Shown piece by piece: positions 11,401 to 21,239 of a DNA stretch of 64,000 bases. The notes below the pieces were generated by a model, which worked only from the letters and a program-made list of their open reading frames with translations, searched no databases and was not told where the DNA came from. Origin of the DNA: Thermodesulfovibrio sp. 3907-1M (lineage in GTDB: Bacteria > Nitrospirota > Thermodesulfovibrionia > Thermodesulfovibrionales > Thermodesulfovibrionaceae); assembly GCF_040450955.1 (NCBI RefSeq), contig NZ_CP144373.1:1-64000 (forward strand), given 5' to 3'. The translations under genes were made by a program, and so were the position numbers. Position 1 is the stretch's first letter, and every line of letters begins with the position of its first letter.

Positions 11401-12522
11401 ATTGTAGAGGCTGGGCAGAGACTGGCTGAGTGGGATGCCTATACAACACCAATTATCACTGAAATAGGTGGTAAGATAGCTCTTGGTGATATGGTAGAGG
11501 GTGTTACATTTAAAGAAGAGACAGATCCTACCACAGGTCTTTCTCACAAGATAATAATTGATTATCCAGCAACTTACAGACCTCGTGTTACTATAAAGGA
11601 TAAAGATGGAAAAACAGCTCGCCTTCCTTCAGGATCGCCTGCAAGGTATCTTCTTCCAGCAGGAGCAATTTTAGTAGTTGACAAAGGAGATGTAGTAGAG
11701 CCAGGAGATATACTTGCAAAAATTCCAAGAGAAACAATTAAAACGAAGGATATAACAGGAGGACTGCCAAGAGTAGCAGAACTCTTTGAAGCAAGAAGAC
11801 CCAGAGAAGCAGCAATTGTAAGTGAGATAGATGGCATAGTGGAATTCAAAGGAAGTCAGAAAGGCTCAAGAGTTATAGTTGTCAGAGGAGCAGATGAAAC
11901 AAGAGAGTATATTATTCCAAAGGGTAAGCATGTAATAGTTCACGATGGAGACTGGGTTAAAGCAGGCGAGCCATTAATTGATGGATCTATTAATCCTCAC
12001 AGTATACTTGAAATTTTGGGTCCCACAGAACTTCAGAGATATCTTGTAGATGAGATTCAGAAAGTTTATAGACTCCAGGGCGTTTCAATACATGACAAAC
12101 ATATTGAAGTGATTGTAAGGCAGATGATGAAAAAGGTAAGAATAGAGGATCCGGGCGATACATCTTTTCTCATAGGTGATGAGGTTGATAGATTCACATT
12201 CATTGAGGAAAATGAAAAAGTTATAGCCCAGGGAGGCAGACCTGCTCAGGCAAGACCGCTTTTACTTGGAATTACAAAAGCAGCTCTTTCAACGGAATCA
12301 TGGGTATCAGCAGCTTCATTCCAGGAAACCACCAGAGTTCTTACTGATGCAGCAATTGAAGCAAGGATTGATGAGTTGAGAGGATTAAAAGAAAATGTGA
12401 TAATGGGAAGAATTATTCCTGCTGGAACAGGCTCTCCGGTGTATAAAGATACCTTGATTAAAGGTGAGTTTTACACTATGCAGATAGAACACTCAAGTGA
12501 AGAAAGGCTTGAAGAAAACTGA
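8407..12522 (+). CDS. rpoC: RNA polymerase beta' subunit, TTG start
   Basis: This is a 1371-residue RpoC. The N-terminal zinc-binding cysteines (CLCGKYKR...CDKCG) and the second zinc site ([13 protein letters not shown]) are present. The absolutely conserved NADFDGDQ that holds the catalytic Mg lies at residues 459-466. The start is TTG, preceded by AAAGGGGGT with good spacing; no better start lies nearby. The 3' end overlaps the next gene by 26 nt. Confidence 0.98.
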   Translation: MTEDIYSLFQKPKNPRDFDAIRIKLASPEKIREWSYGEVKKPETINYRTFKPEPEGLFCAKIFGPIKDWECLCGKYKRMKHKGVICDKCGVEVIQSKVRRERMGHIELAAPVAHIWFVRGVPSKMGLLLDLSVRQLERVIYYEDYIVIDPGDTPLKEKDILTEEEYKKYVSQYGSKFKVGMGAEAIRELLKKIDLDVLAKELKEKIETATSTGIKRKLTKRLKVVEAFKNSGNRPEWMVLDIIPVLPPELRPLVPLDGGRFASSDLNDLYRRVINRNNRLKRLMELKAPSVIIRNEKRMLQEAVDTLFDNTKRSKALKAGTRRPLKSLSDMIKGKQGRFRQNLLGKRVDYSGRSVIVVGPELDMHQCGLPKTMALELFKPFVFNKLEEKGYATTIKQAKRLVEQEKPEVWDALEEVIQEHPVLLNRAPTLHRLGIQAFDPVLVEGKAIKLHPLVCTAFNADFDGDQMAVHVPLSYEAQIEARVLMMSVGNLLSPANGKPIVVPTQDMVLGIYYLTKEKKDAKGAGKVFSDVQEVILAYQSKVVEKHAPIKVKINGQLVETTVGRVLFREIVPEGVPFQMINKELTKKELGKLIEYIHYNFGKRDTVLFLNKLEKLGFEIATQSGISICIDDMHIPSKKAELIKEAEAQVMEVQRQYAEGLITQGERYNKVIDIWANVTEKVADEMMKELGAEKGKELTPEELAERRSFNSIFMMADSGARGSIAQIRQLAGMRGLMAKPSGEIIETPITANFREGLTPLQYFISTHGARKGLADTALKTANAGYLTRRLVDVAQDIFLTENDCGTKEGIYITALIEGGEIVMPLEERIYGRTLAEDVKDPLTGEIIAKRDTLIDQMVAKKIVDAGVDRVKIRSVLTCRTKFGVCSKCYGMDLARSEPVEIGEAIGVIAAQSIGEPGTQLTMRTFHIGGAATKIVEQAVLEAKTSGTVVFKNIHYVERKDGSLVVLNRNAMIAITDTSGREREKYNLVYGAKIIVKEGQIVEAGQRLAEWDAYTTPIITEIGGKIALGDMVEGVTFKEETDPTTGLSHKIIIDYPATYRPRVTIKDKDGKTARLPSGSPARYLLPAGAILVVDKGDVVEPGDILAKIPRETIKTKDITGGLPRVAELFEARRPREAAIVSEIDGIVEFKGSQKGSRVIVVRGADETREYIIPKGKHVIVHDGDWVKAGEPLIDGSINPHSILEILGPTELQRYLVDEIQKVYRLQGVSIHDKHIEVIVRQMMKKVRIEDPGDTSFLIGDEVDRFTFIEENEKVIAQGGRPAQARPLLLGITKAALSTESWVSAASFQETTRVLTDAAIEARIDELRGLKENVIMGRIIPAGTGSPVYKDTLIKGEFYTMQIEHSSEERLEEN

Positions 12523-12991
12523 TTTACCTCGTTTTATAGCAGATGTAATGCTCGGAAGCCTGAGCCGCTGGCTCAGGCTTTTTGGTTTTGATACATTGTA
12601 CAGGAATGATTTTACAGACAAGCAGCTTATAAAGCTCTCTTTGCAGGAAGACAGAGTGCTTTTGACCAGAGATAATGCTCTTGCTAAATCAAAGTTATTA
12701 AAAAAAGTTTTACTGATCCAGTCAGAGGAAATCAGAGAGCAGATTAAAGAGGTTTTGCTGTCCTTTTATCCGAAATTAGAACTTTTAAATCTCAAACCAA
12801 GATGTCCCGTTTGCAATGGAGAGACTGAGAGAATTAAAAAAGAAGAAATTAAAGGACAACTACCTGATTATGTTTTGTTTTCCAGTCATGAATTTATCAT
12901 GTGCAAATCCTGTGGTAAGATTTACTGGGAGGGAACACATAAGGAGAAAATTGATGAAGTGAAAAAAGATATTTTACAAAGCCTAAAATAA
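12497..12991 (+). CDS. Mut7-C family protein (PIN-like RNase domain plus zinc ribbon)
   Basis: This is a 164-residue protein of the Mut7-C type. The N-terminal half has the PIN-like pattern [22 protein letters not shown]...DRVLLTRD, with the acidic residues D16, D52 and D59. The C-terminal half is a zinc ribbon with C103/C106 and C136/C139. The family is predicted to be an RNase; this is from family resemblance only. The GTG at 12497 lies inside the end of rpoC; a TTG at 12509 is an alternative. The 3' end overlaps the convergent polB by 9 nt. Confidence 0.82.
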   Translation: MKKGLKKTDLPRFIADVMLGSLSRWLRLFGFDTLYRNDFTDKQLIKLSLQEDRVLLTRDNALAKSKLLKKVLLIQSEEIREQIKEVLLSFYPKLELLNLKPRCPVCNGETERIKKEEIKGQLPDYVLFSSHEFIMCKSCGKIYWEGTHKEKIDEVKKDILQSLK

Positions 12992-15334
12992 CTTATTTTC
13001 TTTTTTAAAAACCTTCAAAATTCGCATTGCTGTAGGTAAAACCTGATTTTCAATGTAATAATCAATATCAATTTTTGATGGATCTGCAAGCTCTACTGGA
13101 TAGGCTCTTTCACTTATTGAGCCAGAACCTTTCTGAATTATATATCCTATTACGCTTCCTTCACCCACTGGAATGTCTTTTTCAAGCAACCTCTTAGCAG
13201 CTACTACATGAGGAGATATTAATTTATACTCTGACACAGGCTTTGAAAGCTGCTCGTAAACAACCAGCTCTTTTAAATCATAATTGCCTTCCCGTAAAGC
13301 TTTAACTCTTTCATCAAGGTATTTAAAGGCTTTTGGAATATCTTCCTCAATGAGGCATATTTTAAGAATCTCCTGCTGGGTAGCTCTTGCAAACTTACAG
13401 AGGTCTCTTCTTACTACTTCAAGCCCTCTTATTTTCAGCTTTCCCTTTTCATCAACTAAAGCATATCTTTTCTTTGCCACACCTCCGGCTTCTCTTGAAA
13501 CAAAAAGCCCCTTAACATAGAAATCTTCAAGGTCAAGCCTCATAAGTCCTGGAAGACTTTGATTTATTTCTTTGATAAACTCTTCAACTTTTTCTTTATT
13601 GTCAATTTTCAAAAATGCTGAATCCGTATCTCCATATATAGCATGAAATCCTTTCTCAGAAGCTTTTTTTAAGACTTCTTTAATCCAGTATCTTCCAAGA
13701 GCTGTAATTGCCTCGGCACATTCTTTTGAATACCATCTGCTTGCAGGATAGGCATAATAACCATATGAGGCATTTATGATTGTTTTCAGTGCTCTCTGTT
13801 TTGTATCAAGCTCTAAGTATTCATGAGACTCTGGGTTAAGTTTTTTTAATTGTTTTTTTAGTTCAAGCCTTTCAATTAAAAGTTCTTCAACTGCCTGAGA
13901 TTCAAAGCCTTTTTTATTTTTACAGAACCAGTAAGGAAAATCAGGAATTTTGTATCCATTGTCTTTACAGCAACTACAGTTAAGAGTATCAATTGATATG
14001 TTGTATGTTGCAATTATTGATGGATAAAGAGAAGCAAAGTCAACAACAGCAATTCCTTTATGAAGCCCTACTTCTGGTTCTTTTACAAATCCTCCCTCAT
14101 ATGTTGTTTTCTGACGCTCCTTTATTTCATCAAATTTTGGCTGATTTGGAATCACTCTGTTTTGTTGTTTTGCCTTTTTAATGTAATACCATTCTACAAG
14201 CTGGCTATAGGGCATTCTTGATGTGTCAAAAAGAGACTGTCCCGTGATTCTTGTCAGTTCCTCAATATCAGGTAAAAGCATTTTTGTAAGTTCATAAACA
14301 AGTTCACTATCTTTTAAGCAGTATCTTGCAAGTTTGTCAAGCTCATGCCCTTTATCCCATGCCTGCAGGATATCTTCATACTCCATATCAAGCTTTGTAT
14401 CACCAAGAAGCTCCTGCGCGACATTTTTTAAGGTAAGCTGCTCACTCTGAAGCATTGCAGAGAGAATATTAAAGACAAAATTAAATATGTCAATATGAAC
14501 TCTTCCAATAAGTCTTGCAGTTGTAAATCGTGCTCTTTTTGAAAGAGTTATTCCAGAGTTATCCCTTGAAAGAATACTAATGTCCACCTTAAGTTGTCTT
14601 GCCCTTTCTCTCAGTATTGGCATGTCATACAAATCTGTATTGTATCCAACAATTATATCAGGATCATAATCCTTTACAATTTCAATAAAGTTTTTTATAA
14701 GTTCCTTTTCATCTTTAACAACCGTTGTCTCCACAGTGTATTTTGCTTCCTGATATGTAATTACCTTTGATAAACCTTCTCCGAATACGGAAATCATCAC
14801 AATAGATGGAGTTCCTCTTTGCACTTCAAGAACTTCCATATCAAAAGCAAGAATTTTAAGTTTTGGTGAAGCTGCAGCAGCTTTTTTAATTGATTTAACC
14901 TGATTGCCATGAGTTTCAATTTCAAGCCATTGTAGGCAGGACAATTGTCTTTCAGCAAGATATGTTCTATATGGTGACAGCTGATATTCAAACTCATCAA
15001 CTATGGAACCTGAGCCACCTCTTTTTGCTTCAAGAACTTTTATTGCATCCCTTACCTTTTGTAAATCCTGATGCCTTTTTGTGTAAATTTTTATAAACTC
15101 CTTTTGCTGACCATAAAAGATTTTTTTCTCCTCAGTCATTTCAGTAACTGCAAGAGAATTCTCCTTAATGATTTTTTCAATTTCTTCAATAGCCTTATTT
15201 TTATCTGCGGGAAGCACTAAAAAATAAGGACGATATGATGAATCAATAAGTTTTTGTCTTTTCCCATCCTCTGTTATTCCAAAGAGAAGAATGCCATCAG
15301 AAGAATCGTCTATGTCTATAAGATAAAGTAGCAT
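12983..15334 (-). CDS. polB: Family-B DNA polymerase with proofreading exonuclease
   Basis: This is a 783-residue single-chain family-B polymerase (Pol II/archaeal PolB type). Exonuclease motifs are intact: FDME with D165/E167, GYNTDLYD at 230-237 and YCLKD at 338-342. The polymerase motifs are DFASLYPSI (432-440), KTIINASYGY (517-526) and YGDTDS (567-572). All catalytic carboxylates are present, so both activities are expected. The role is probably repair or translesion synthesis, as for bacterial Pol II; that part is inferred. A TATAAT box 7 nt before the ATG and no Shine-Dalgarno suggest a leaderless message. Confidence 0.95.
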   Translation of the reverse strand: MLLYLIDIDDSSDGILLFGITEDGKRQKLIDSSYRPYFLVLPADKNKAIEEIEKIIKENSLAVTEMTEEKKIFYGQQKEFIKIYTKRHQDLQKVRDAIKVLEAKRGGSGSIVDEFEYQLSPYRTYLAERQLSCLQWLEIETHGNQVKSIKKAAAASPKLKILAFDMEVLEVQRGTPSIVMISVFGEGLSKVITYQEAKYTVETTVVKDEKELIKNFIEIVKDYDPDIIVGYNTDLYDMPILRERARQLKVDISILSRDNSGITLSKRARFTTARLIGRVHIDIFNFVFNILSAMLQSEQLTLKNVAQELLGDTKLDMEYEDILQAWDKGHELDKLARYCLKDSELVYELTKMLLPDIEELTRITGQSLFDTSRMPYSQLVEWYYIKKAKQQNRVIPNQPKFDEIKERQKTTYEGGFVKEPEVGLHKGIAVVDFASLYPSIIATYNISIDTLNCSCCKDNGYKIPDFPYWFCKNKKGFESQAVEELLIERLELKKQLKKLNPESHEYLELDTKQRALKTIINASYGYYAYPASRWYSKECAEAITALGRYWIKEVLKKASEKGFHAIYGDTDSAFLKIDNKEKVEEFIKEINQSLPGLMRLDLEDFYVKGLFVSREAGGVAKKRYALVDEKGKLKIRGLEVVRRDLCKFARATQQEILKICLIEEDIPKAFKYLDERVKALREGNYDLKELVVYEQLSKPVSEYKLISPHVVAAKRLLEKDIPVGEGSVIGYIIQKGSGSISERAYPVELADPSKIDIDYYIENQVLPTAMRILKVFKKENKLF

Positions 15335-15341
15335 TACTTTA

Positions 15342-15347
15342 ATTATA
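15342..15347 (-). promoter_or_regulatory. -10 box of polB, leaderless geometry
   Basis: On the minus strand TATAAT is followed by 7 nt and then the polB ATG at 15334, so transcription would begin at or next to the start codon. No purine-rich ribosome binding site is present. The -35 region is not convincing. Confidence 0.55.
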
Positions 15348-15384
15348 CCTGAAAAAATTAAGGATTGACATTCAAAAATAAAGA

Positions 15385-15414
15385 TTGCATATGTTGACGA
15401 GTTTTTGTTATAAA
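15385..15414 (+). promoter_or_regulatory. Promoter of 6S RNA
   Basis: TTGCAT (15385-15390), an 18-nt spacer and TATAAA (15409-15414) place the transcription start near 15421, where the 6S RNA stem begins. The match is reasonable but not perfect. Two other TTGAC-like hexamers lie nearby at 15365 and 15394 without a well-spaced -10. Confidence 0.55.
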
Positions 15415-15420
15415 ATAATT

Positions 15421-15595
15421 AAAGGCTTCCTGCCCTGCTCGTGATGTAAGGGAAAGGGGATCCGGCAGTTAGATCCGTTAGGGAGCCAGCGTAGGTAGCG
15501 GTGTGCATGCCTCTTCGGAGGAAGCCTAACCTACCTACAAGGCACCCACTTGTCTGAGGGGGATCTAACTTTCCTTATCACACGGCAGGGCGGGG
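15421..15595 (+). ncRNA. ssrS: 6S RNA
   Basis: This is a long imperfect hairpin of 6S type. The closing stem CTGCCCTGC pairs with GCAGGGCGG; GTTAGATCC pairs perfectly with GGATCTAAC; GTAGGTAG pairs with CTACCTAC; and the tip is a CCTC-TTCG-GAGG tetraloop. The apical segment GGTGTGCATGCC ... GGAAGCCTAA closely resembles the corresponding part of Escherichia coli 6S RNA as I remember it. Length of about 175 nt fits. 6S RNA binds the sigma-70 holoenzyme and inhibits it in stationary phase. SRP RNA was considered, but its conserved GGAA-loop motif is absent. A covariance search would settle it. Confidence 0.85.
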
Positions 15596-15705
15596 TTATG
15601 ATGATGGTGGAGAGCTCCACTTTAGATAGATGTAAAGTTATTTAAATTTTTAATGTAAATTTTAAATAGATTTTATAGCTAATTTCTGTCCCATCATCAT
15701 AACCC
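15593..15705 (+). repeat. 15-bp inverted repeat between 6S RNA and rny
   Basis: GGGTTATGATGATGG (15593-15607) is perfectly complementary to CCATCATCATAACCC (15691-15705). They enclose an 83-nt AT-rich loop with a small inner hairpin, GTGGA-GAGC-TCCAC. An outer pair TTAAAGGCTT (15419-15428)/AAGCCTTTAA (15709-15718) embraces both 6S RNA and this hairpin. There is no T-run typical of a terminator. It could be the structured leader of rny or a 3' processing element of 6S RNA. Confidence 0.8.
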
Positions 15706-15742
15706 TGCAAGCCTTTAAAATATATTTTTCGGAGGTCTTCTG

Positions 15743-17302
15743 ATGGAACTTTTATATATTTTCATCGCAATTGTCATTGGTGCTGTATCGGGATATTTAG
15801 TTTATTTTGTCCAAAAAAATAGACTTAAAGAAGAAAAGATAAAAATTCATGAAGAAGCACAGAGAATTCTTGAAGATGCCAAAAAAGAAGCAGAAACAAT
15901 AAAAAAAGAAGCCCATCTTGCAGCAAAAGAGGTTGTATATCAATTAAAATTTGAAGCAGAAAAAGAAATAAAAGAAAAAACAAAGGAAATTAGCTATCAG
16001 GAAAAAAGACTGAGGCAGAAAGAAGAAGTTCTTGACCGCAAAATTGAGCAGGCTGAAAAGAGAGAAATTGAACTAAATAAAAGAGAAAAGGAAATAGTTT
16101 CAAAAGAGAAACTCTTACAGGAAAAGGAGAATTACTATAACAAACTCATTTCTGAGCAACAACAACTTCTTGAAAAAATAGCAGGAATGAAAGAAGAAGA
16201 AGCAAAACAGGAGCTTTTCAGAAAAATAGAACAAGAAACTCGTTTTGAGGCAGCAAAACTTATTAAAAAGATAGAAGATGAAGCAAGGCAGGAAGCTGAT
16301 AAAAAGGCAAAAGAAATTTTAAGCCTTGCCGTTCAGAGATATGCAAGTGATTATGTTGTTGATGCTACTGTTACTGCAGTAAGCCTTCCTAATGATGAAA
16401 TGAAAGGAAGAATAATTGGTAGAGAAGGAAGAAACATTAGGGCTTTTGAAGCACTTACAGGTGTTGATCTTGTTGTTGATGATACACCAGAACTTGTTAT
16501 TCTTTCATCATTTGATCCAATAAGAAGAGAGGTTGCACGTATAGCTCTTGAAAGATTAATTATGGATGGTAGAATTCATCCAGCAAGGATAGAAGAAGTA
16601 GTGGAAAAAGCCAGGAGAGATGTAGATATGGCAATAAAAGAGGAAGGAGAAAAAGCAGTATTTGAATTTGGGCTTAGTGGAATTCATCCTGAAATTATAA
16701 AACTTATAGGCAGATTAAAATACAGGACTTCTTATGGACAGAATGTTTTGCAACATTCAAAAGAAGTTGCATGGCTTAGTGGAATTATGGCTGGTGAACT
16801 CGGAGCAAATGTAAAACTTGCGAAAAGAGCCGGACTTCTACACGACATTGGAAAGGCAGTAGACCATGAGATGGAAGGTTCACATCAGGAAATAGGTGCT
16901 ATGCTTGCAAGAAAATATGGGGAGAGTGAAGAAGTAATAAACGCAATTCTCAGCCATCATGAAGATGTGGAGTTCAGCTGTGTTGAGTCTGCGCTGGTAG
17001 CAGCAGCAGATGCTCTTTCAGCAGCCCGTCCGGGAGTTAGAAGAGAAACAATAGAAAGCTACATTAAGAGACTTACTAAACTTGAGGAACTTGCAATGTC
17101 TTTTCAGGGAGTTCAGAACTGCTATGCAATTCAGGCAGGAAGAGAGATTAGATTAATTGTAAGACCTGATATGGTTTCAGATGAGGAGTGTGCTTTAATT
17201 GCAAAAGAGTTAAGTAAGAGAATAGAAAAGGAACTCAGCTACCCAGGACAGATAAAAGTAACTGTAATAAGAGAATCAAGATTCATAGAATATGCAAAAT
17301 AA
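15743..17302 (+). CDS. rny: Ribonuclease Y
   Basis: This is a 519-residue membrane-anchored endoribonuclease that initiates mRNA decay. The order is: N-terminal membrane helix (about 1-25), a long charged coiled coil (about 30-200), a KH domain with [15 protein letters not shown] at about 221-235, and an HD domain with [12 protein letters not shown], metal ligands H367/D368. TTTCGGAGGTCTTCTG gives a strong ribosome binding site. It overlaps ymdB by 11 nt, the usual rny-ymdB pairing. Confidence 0.97.
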   Translation: MELLYIFIAIVIGAVSGYLVYFVQKNRLKEEKIKIHEEAQRILEDAKKEAETIKKEAHLAAKEVVYQLKFEAEKEIKEKTKEISYQEKRLRQKEEVLDRKIEQAEKREIELNKREKEIVSKEKLLQEKENYYNKLISEQQQLLEKIAGMKEEEAKQELFRKIEQETRFEAAKLIKKIEDEARQEADKKAKEILSLAVQRYASDYVVDATVTAVSLPNDEMKGRIIGREGRNIRAFEALTGVDLVVDDTPELVILSSFDPIRREVARIALERLIMDGRIHPARIEEVVEKARRDVDMAIKEEGEKAVFEFGLSGIHPEIIKLIGRLKYRTSYGQNVLQHSKEVAWLSGIMAGELGANVKLAKRAGLLHDIGKAVDHEMEGSHQEIGAMLARKYGESEEVINAILSHHEDVEFSCVESALVAAADALSAARPGVRRETIESYIKRLTKLEELAMSFQGVQNCYAIQAGREIRLIVRPDMVSDEECALIAKELSKRIEKELSYPGQIKVTVIRESRFIEYAK

Positions 17303-18089
17303 CGAAACATTAAATGTTCTTTTTATCGGTGATATAGTTGGTAAGTCAGGCAGACAGATTGTAAAAGCAGTACTTCCCAGGCTTGTTGAACAGTATAAAA
17401 TTGAATTTGTAATTGCAAATGCAGAAAATTCTGCTGGAGGATTTGGAATCACAGAGAATGTAGCACAGGAGCTTTTCTCCTGTGGAATTGACTTAATAAC
17501 AACAGGAAACCATGTATGGGATAAAAAAGAGGCTACTGCATATATTGCAAAGGAGTCAAGGATTTTAAGACCCTTGAACTATCCACCAGGTGTTCCAGGC
17601 TCTGGCAGTGCTGTTACAAAAACAAGAAAAAATAATGTTATAGCTGTAATAAATGTTTCAGGAAGAGTTTTTATGAATTTGCTTGATTGCCCGTTCAGGA
17701 GCACAGAAGAAGAAATAAAACGAATCAAAGAGCAAACAAAATTTATTTTTATAGATTTTCATGCAGAGGCAACCTCTGAAAAGATAGCCTTTGCCTACTA
17801 CTTTGATGGCAAAGTAAGCGCTATAATTGGAACTCATACCCATGTGCAAACAGCAGATGAAAGAATACTTCCAGAAGGCACTGCTTATATTACTGATGTT
17901 GGGATGACAGGTCCTGAAGACTCTGTGATAGGGTTTAAGAAAGAAGAAGTTATAGAGAAGTTTCTTACCCAGATGCCTAAAAAATTTGACGTTCCTTCCA
18001 CTCCATCAATATTTTCTGCTGTTGTAATTCAAGTTGATAAAGTTACAGCTGCTGCAAAAAATATTATAAGACTAAGACTAAGACAGTAG
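17292..18089 (+). CDS. ymdB: YmdB-family metallophosphoesterase
   Basis: This is a 265-residue protein of the TIGR00282/YmdB family. Metal-binding motifs include [11 protein letters not shown] (residues 10-20), [31 protein letters not shown] and [10 protein letters not shown]. Bacillus YmdB is a 2',3'-cyclic-nucleotide phosphodiesterase affecting development and biofilm choice, and it interacts genetically with RNase Y. The function here is transferred from the family. The start overlaps the end of rny, so translation is coupled. Confidence 0.9.
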   Translation: MQNNETLNVLFIGDIVGKSGRQIVKAVLPRLVEQYKIEFVIANAENSAGGFGITENVAQELFSCGIDLITTGNHVWDKKEATAYIAKESRILRPLNYPPGVPGSGSAVTKTRKNNVIAVINVSGRVFMNLLDCPFRSTEEEIKRIKEQTKFIFIDFHAEATSEKIAFAYYFDGKVSAIIGTHTHVQTADERILPEGTAYITDVGMTGPEDSVIGFKKEEVIEKFLTQMPKKFDVPSTPSIFSAVVIQVDKVTAAAKNIIRLRLRQ

Positions 18090-18113
18090 CAGTTTACATT
18101 TTTATTTGGTTTT

Positions 18114-18119
18114 GATAAT
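18114..18119 (+). promoter_or_regulatory. -10 box of the cytochrome gene, leaderless geometry
   Basis: GATAAT (18114-18119) lies 8 nt before the ATG at 18128, with TTTACA 15 nt upstream as a short-spaced -35. No Shine-Dalgarno is present. This would start the redox-sensing operon 18128-22675. Confidence 0.45.
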
Positions 18120-18127
18120 CTTAAAGT

Positions 18128-18565
18128 ATGAAAAATTTAATCATTCTTATTTTAATCTTGAGTTTTCCCACCAATGTATTTTCTGAGTATGTGGGAACAG
18201 AAGTTTGTAAAAAGTGCCATATCAAGCAATACGAAAATTTTATTAAGTATTCAAGAATGTCTCGTTCCTTTGATGCATTAGAGAAAATGAAGAACAAACT
18301 TACCCAGGAAGAGCTGAAAGGCTGTTTTCAATGTCATACAACAGGGTATGGTAAAAAAGGAGGGTTTGTTTCAGTAGAAAAAACACCATACCTTAAAAAT
18401 ACAGGCTGTGAAGTCTGCCACGGTCCTGGCAAAAAACACGCAGAGACAAAAGATCCTAAATTTATTAAGAAAAAGCTTAATCTTCAGATCTGTGAATCCT
18501 GTCATACTGAGGAAAGAGTTAGAGCTTTTAGATTTAAACCTCTTCTTTATGGAGGAGCTCACTGA
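18128..18565 (+). CDS. Exported tetrahaem c-type cytochrome
   Basis: This 145-residue protein has a hydrophobic signal peptide (about 1-19, cut near FSE). It carries four CxxCH haem sites at residues 27-31, 66-70, 94-98 and 122-126 (CKKCH, CFQCH, CEVCH, CESCH). Haem spacing resembles cytochrome c554-like proteins. It should work in the periplasm as an electron carrier. Its stop overlaps the ATG of the hybrid kinase (TGATG), implying strict co-expression. I infer that it feeds, or is sensed with, the haem-containing kinase. No enzymatic domain is visible. Confidence 0.88.
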   Translation: MKNLIILILILSFPTNVFSEYVGTEVCKKCHIKQYENFIKYSRMSRSFDALEKMKNKLTQEELKGCFQCHTTGYGKKGGFVSVEKTPYLKNTGCEVCHGPGKKHAETKDPKFIKKKLNLQICESCHTEERVRAFRFKPLLYGGAH

Positions 18566-21237
18566 TGTTTGAGTTTATAACCAGAAAAATTGGAAATAAG
18601 TTATTGGTTACCTTTGTAGGTATATTATTTTTAGTCATGCTGATAGAGATAAGTTTCAGAATTTATTTTGGATTGCCAGACAGGCTTAAAATAGCAGAAG
18701 CAGGCAGTAAAGAAGTAATGGATACGATTTTTGCCACCATAAAGCATCCTCTTACAGTTGGAGACAGTGAAACAATTCACAGAGACCTTGAAGAAATTGG
18801 AAATAAATACGAAAAAATAGATGTTTATTTATGTGACTTTAATAAACTGATTTCTTTTTCAACTGATAAAAAGAGCATCAATAAGAAAATTGACTATGTG
18901 ATTGATAACGAAGATTTTTCTAAAACAATTAATAAATCTTTTACGGAAGAGCAAAATGAGGCTGTTTTTTCAAAGGTTTTTAAAGTTCAGGGTAAAAGAA
19001 GTTTAATCTCTATTTTTCCAATAAAAAACTCACCAGAATGCTTTCACTGTCATGGTTCATCAAGAAAAATTCTGGGTGCCATGATAATGAAAACAGATGT
19101 AGAAGATGTATATAGAACTGTTATATACCAGATGAGAAGATCATTAATTCTTACAATATTTGCCTTTGTTTTTGCTGCAATTATTGTTAACTTATTTGTG
19201 AAGAAGTTGATTAAAAATCCTCTTAATAGTTTAGTTGAGGCAACTCACAAGTTTGCAAAAGGTGAGATGGTTAACATAACAGGCTATCCAAAGGATGAGA
19301 TAGGCAGTTTGTGCGAAACATTTAATTACATGGTTAATGAAGTGGCAAAATCAAAGATGGAACTTGAAAAGGAACTTACACGGAGGGCAAAACTTCTTGA
19401 AGAAAGAGATGAACTTGTAGCATTGCTTCAGAAAGCAAATAAACAATTAAAGGAGCTTGATACTCTTAAATCTGCTTTTATAGCCAATATGTCTCATGAG
19501 CTAAGAACACCAATGAATGCAATAATTGGATATACAGATTTACTGCTTGATGAAGTTGATGGTCCATTGAATGAAGACCAGAAAGCTTCATTGAAAAAAG
19601 TGGCTGCGAATGCAAGACATTTATTGCAGTTGATAAACGATGTTCTTGATATTTCAAAAATTGAATCGGGAAAGATTGAGTTGAGACCTAATGAGGTTGA
19701 CCTGAAAGCATTAATTGATAGCATCATGGTTACTTTTGAACCATTGATCGCCAAAAAAGGATTAAACTTTCACATGCATATAGAAAAAGGAGCGGAAAAA
19801 CTCTATGTTGATGAGGATAAAACTAAACAGATTCTTATAAATTTAATATCCAATGCTGTAAAATTCACGCATCAGGGTGTAATAACACTAAGAGCAAGAA
19901 TTTCAGAAAGAGGACTGGATAAAGAGGGAAATCCACAGTTTGTTGAGATTTCTGTGGCTGACACTGGAATTGGAATTAAAAAAGAAGACCTTGACAAAAT
20001 CTTTGATAAATTCGCTCAGGCTGATGTATCCACCACGAGACAGTATGAGGGAACAGGTCTTGGTCTGAGCATTGTAAGAGGACTTGTAGCACTCCATAAA
20101 GGGATGGTCTGGGCTGAAAGCGAAGTTGGAAGGGGAAGCACTTTTTATGTTCTTTTGCCTTTTAAAAAGGAAGTTTTTGATGCACCTGGTCCTGTTATTG
20201 AAGAGAGAATGGCTGAAGCCCTGGCTCAGTATTTTGAAGTTCCAAAGGAGGTTTTTCTTGAGGAGCCCTCTTATGAAGGTAAATCTGTAAGATGCTGGGA
20301 CTATACTCAGTGTGGGCATGTTAACTGCCCTGAATACGGTTGTCCTGAAAAGCGATGCTGGCTTGTTCTTGGGACTCATTGTAAAGGTATGAAAATAGCC
20401 TCATGGCCAGAAAAAGTTGAAGCCTGCAGAATCTGTGAGGTTGTTCGTGACCTTGTTTTACATAAAGAGCCAGTAATGGTAGAGCTCAAACCATCGGAAA
20501 AAGAAAAAGTTGTAGTTGCCATTGATGACAACCCTGATGCAATTGATTTAATCAGAAAATATCTTGAAAAGGACTACAAAGTTATAGGACTTCTCAGCAG
20601 TGAGGAGGCAGTTAATCAGGTTAAAGAGATTAAACCAGTTGCAATAACTCTTGATATAATGATGCCAAAGAAAGATGGCTGGCAGGTTTTAAAGGAACTG
20701 AAAGAGGATGAAGAAACAAGGGATATACCAGTAATTATTGTTTCAATAATAGACAATAAAACCTTGGCATTCAGTCTTGGAGCAGCAGACTATTTTGTAA
20801 AACCTCTTGACGGGCATTCTTTGCTTAGAAAGATAAAATCCATTGAGACATATTGTCCAGTTAAAAAAGTTTTTGTCCTTGAAAGAGACGAAAAAACTTC
20901 AAAAGATTTGATTAGTATTCTAAAAGAAACAGGCTATGATGTTACAGCTACAAGAGACAGCAAAGAAGCAATAAATCTTGTTAAACTCCAGAAACCAGAC
21001 CTTTTGATAATTAATATCACAGATCCAGACAGCAGTGCCTTTGATTTTCTTGATTTTATAAAGGGGTCTTCTGAATTAAAGGAAGTCCCAATCATTGCTC
21101 TTACAAATAAAGAATTAACAGAGGAAGAAAAAGAAGCTCTCAATGGTAGAATAAAAGAAATAATAAACAAGGCTCTCTTTTCAGAAGAACAACTCATAAA
21201 AGAACTGAAGAGTAGTTTAAAGAAAATAGGAGGTTAA
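18565..21237 (+). CDS. Haem-binding hybrid sensor histidine kinase
   Basis: This is an 890-residue hybrid kinase. Membrane helix 1 spans about 13-33. A periplasmic DUF3365/Tll0287-like sensor (34-190) carries one c-haem site, CFHCH, at 159-163. Membrane helix 2 (about 193-212), HAMP (212-265) and a coiled coil follow. HisKA has phospho-acceptor H311 in MSHELRTP. The ATPase domain has N430, DTGIG and GTGLGLSIV. A cysteine-rich cassette with eight Cys (577-624) follows, then REC1 with D697/K746, and REC2 (about 767-885), which lacks the usual acidic pocket. Likely input is haem redox or ligand state. It is cotranscribed with the cytochrome and two downstream receivers. Confidence 0.93.
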   Translation: MFEFITRKIGNKLLVTFVGILFLVMLIEISFRIYFGLPDRLKIAEAGSKEVMDTIFATIKHPLTVGDSETIHRDLEEIGNKYEKIDVYLCDFNKLISFSTDKKSINKKIDYVIDNEDFSKTINKSFTEEQNEAVFSKVFKVQGKRSLISIFPIKNSPECFHCHGSSRKILGAMIMKTDVEDVYRTVIYQMRRSLILTIFAFVFAAIIVNLFVKKLIKNPLNSLVEATHKFAKGEMVNITGYPKDEIGSLCETFNYMVNEVAKSKMELEKELTRRAKLLEERDELVALLQKANKQLKELDTLKSAFIANMSHELRTPMNAIIGYTDLLLDEVDGPLNEDQKASLKKVAANARHLLQLINDVLDISKIESGKIELRPNEVDLKALIDSIMVTFEPLIAKKGLNFHMHIEKGAEKLYVDEDKTKQILINLISNAVKFTHQGVITLRARISERGLDKEGNPQFVEISVADTGIGIKKEDLDKIFDKFAQADVSTTRQYEGTGLGLSIVRGLVALHKGMVWAESEVGRGSTFYVLLPFKKEVFDAPGPVIEERMAEALAQYFEVPKEVFLEEPSYEGKSVRCWDYTQCGHVNCPEYGCPEKRCWLVLGTHCKGMKIASWPEKVEACRICEVVRDLVLHKEPVMVELKPSEKEKVVVAIDDNPDAIDLIRKYLEKDYKVIGLLSSEEAVNQVKEIKPVAITLDIMMPKKDGWQVLKELKEDEETRDIPVIIVSIIDNKTLAFSLGAADYFVKPLDGHSLLRKIKSIETYCPVKKVFVLERDEKTSKDLISILKETGYDVTATRDSKEAINLVKLQKPDLLIINITDPDSSAFDFLDFIKGSSELKEVPIIALTNKELTEEEKEALNGRIKEIINKALFSEEQLIKELKSSLKKIGG

Positions 21238-21239
21238 AT

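Noticed and set aside
15421-15595. SRP RNA
   Set aside because: The conserved GGAA-loop/GGAAGCAGCC motif is missing and the tip matches 6S RNA instead.
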